Below are positions 15,010 through 15,764 of a DNA stretch of 15,764 bases, piece after piece. Positions within the stretch are counted from its first letter, which is position 1, and each line of letters starts with the position of its first letter. Made by a program: the position numbers and the translations under genes. The notes below the pieces were generated by a model that worked only from the letters and a program-made list of their open reading frames with translations, ran no database searches and was not told where the DNA came from. Origin of the DNA: JBDSTW01 sp039914705 (lineage in GTDB: Bacteria > Pseudomonadota > Gammaproteobacteria > SURF-13); NCBI GenBank assembly GCA_039914705.1, contig JBDSOT010000104.1, forward strand, positions 1-15,764. The letters are read 5' to 3'.

Positions 15010-15764
15010 ATGAACAATCCGATAATGTTTTGGAATGCCGTAGCCCAGGAAGTGCATCGCCTCGACTTTTCTTTCTTTCCAGAAGTCGGGCAGCAACAGG
15101 GTGGCCCGACACGTGCGTCGCGCGCGCTCGCGATCGCGCATATTGCCATGTACGATGCCTGGAATGGGGCGAAGGCTACGGGCAACAGTTACGTGAATAC
15201 CCATGGCGGCGCGTTGCCGCCACTGCCGCCTGGAGCGGCGGCTGAAACTGCTGTGGCAGGCGCTGCTGCCGCTACCTTGCGGGCATTATTCAGTAATCGG
15301 GCAGCGTACATCGATGAGCAGATGCAGGATTTCATGACTCACGCCCTCCCCCCAGCACTGAGTATTCAGGCAATGCGTGATGGAATGGAATACGGACGCC
15401 AGGTCGCATTGAAACTGCTGGCTTTGCGCAACAATGATGGCTCTGAACAGGCGGATAGTATCTATATCGCCGGAGGTGCGCCGGGAGATCATCGCACAGC
15501 GCCTAACGATCCTCTGCAGGGCTACCTGGGCCCGCGGTGGGGCGACGTTAAACCTTTTTGTATCTCGTTCGCCCCTGCGGCGGGCGATCCGCAAGGCTTG
15601 GCTCCTTACATTGTTCCGCCTCCCGCGTTCTCCACCCCGCAATACAAAAAAGACTTTGAAGAAGTTCGGGATTACGGTGGCGAGATACGCAACAAGCGCA
15701 CCCCGAAACAGGAAGTAACCGGTATTTATTGGGCTTATGACGGTGCCAAGAGGCTCGGCACGCC
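15010..15764 (+). CDS. Vanadium-dependent haloperoxidase-like protein, 3' end cut by window
   Basis: The frame is open from ATG 15010 to the right edge: 251 complete residues and no stop. The sequence resembles the N-terminal half of vanadium-dependent haloperoxidases, all-helical enzymes related to PAP2 acid phosphatases that use vanadate and hydrogen peroxide to oxidise halides. Matching parts are MFWNAVAQEVHRLD (6-19), the RASRALAIAHIAMYDAWN helix (35-52), GGAPGDHRTAPNDP (155-168), QGYLGPRWGDVKPF (170-183), the YKKDFEEVRDYG segment (212-223) and GIYWAYDGAKRLGTP at the end (238-252). The vanadate-binding Lys, Arg and His residues lie in the C-terminal part, outside the window, so activity cannot be judged. 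No signal peptide is seen; an Ala/Pro-rich stretch lies at 66-90. It follows the gpsA unit after 211 bases with its own strong ribosome site and is probably a separate, accessory gene. Confidence 0.82.
   Translation, partial: MNNPIMFWNAVAQEVHRLDFSFFPEVGQQQGGPTRASRALAIAHIAMYDAWNGAKATGNSYVNTHGGALPPLPPGAAAETAVAGAAAATLRALFSNRAAYIDEQMQDFMTHALPPALSIQAMRDGMEYGRQVALKLLALRNNDGSEQADSIYIAGGAPGDHRTAPNDPLQGYLGPRWGDVKPFCISFAPAAGDPQGLAPYIVPPPAFSTPQYKKDFEEVRDYGGEIRNKRTPKQEVTGIYWAYDGAKRLGT

Overview
The window is a stretch of ordinary proteobacterial chromosome that ends in one accessory-looking gene. Ubiquinone genes (ubiE, ubiJ, ubiB), SecB, glutaredoxin 3, EnvC and the HslV/HslU pair together point to a ubiquinone-using, Gram-negative proteobacterium. 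The protein sequences and gene order (hslVU, DUF971, ubiE, ubiJ, ubiB; gpmI-envC-ctp divergent from rhodanese-grxC-secB-gpsA) look most like Gammaproteobacteria outside the enterics, but a betaproteobacterium is not excluded. GC content looks moderate to high by eye. No rRNA, tRNA, CRISPR array, integrase or transposase is visible.

Layout. Positions 1-7015 (+ strand) hold the 3' part of lysA (lysine biosynthesis), then hslV and hslU (ATP-dependent protease), a small DUF971 protein, and a tightly packed ubiquinone block: ubiE, an RDD-family membrane protein, ubiJ and ubiB. The last four are joined by stop/start overlaps. Positions 7024-12316 (- strand) hold, in transcription order, gpmI, envC, an S41 carboxyl-terminal processing protease, a PsiE-family membrane protein and a DJ-1/PfpI protein. 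The ubiB and DJ-1 genes converge with only 8 bases between them. Positions 12317-12509 are a divergent control region with a good sigma70-type promoter facing right. Positions 12510-14798 (+) hold a membrane-anchored rhodanese, grxC, secB and gpsA. After a 211-base gap, position 15010 opens a gene for a vanadium-dependent haloperoxidase-like protein, cut by the right edge.

Functional links. HslV and HslU form one protease. UbiE is a ring methyltransferase, UbiJ a lipid-binding accessory factor and UbiB an atypical kinase/ATPase, all in ubiquinone synthesis; the RDD protein between them is an unexplained companion. EnvC and the S41 protease both act in the cell envelope (peptidoglycan splitting and periplasmic proteolysis). 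The rhodanese, glutaredoxin, SecB and GpsA genes form a known neighbourhood covering sulfur/thiol chemistry, protein export and phospholipid precursor supply.

No clearly new multi-gene system is present. The points most worth a second look are the haloperoxidase-like gene, the RDD protein inside the ubi operon, a strong palindrome with an alternative fold before ubiE, a 13-codon leader ORF coupled to psiE, and a hairpin covering the start of the DJ-1 gene.
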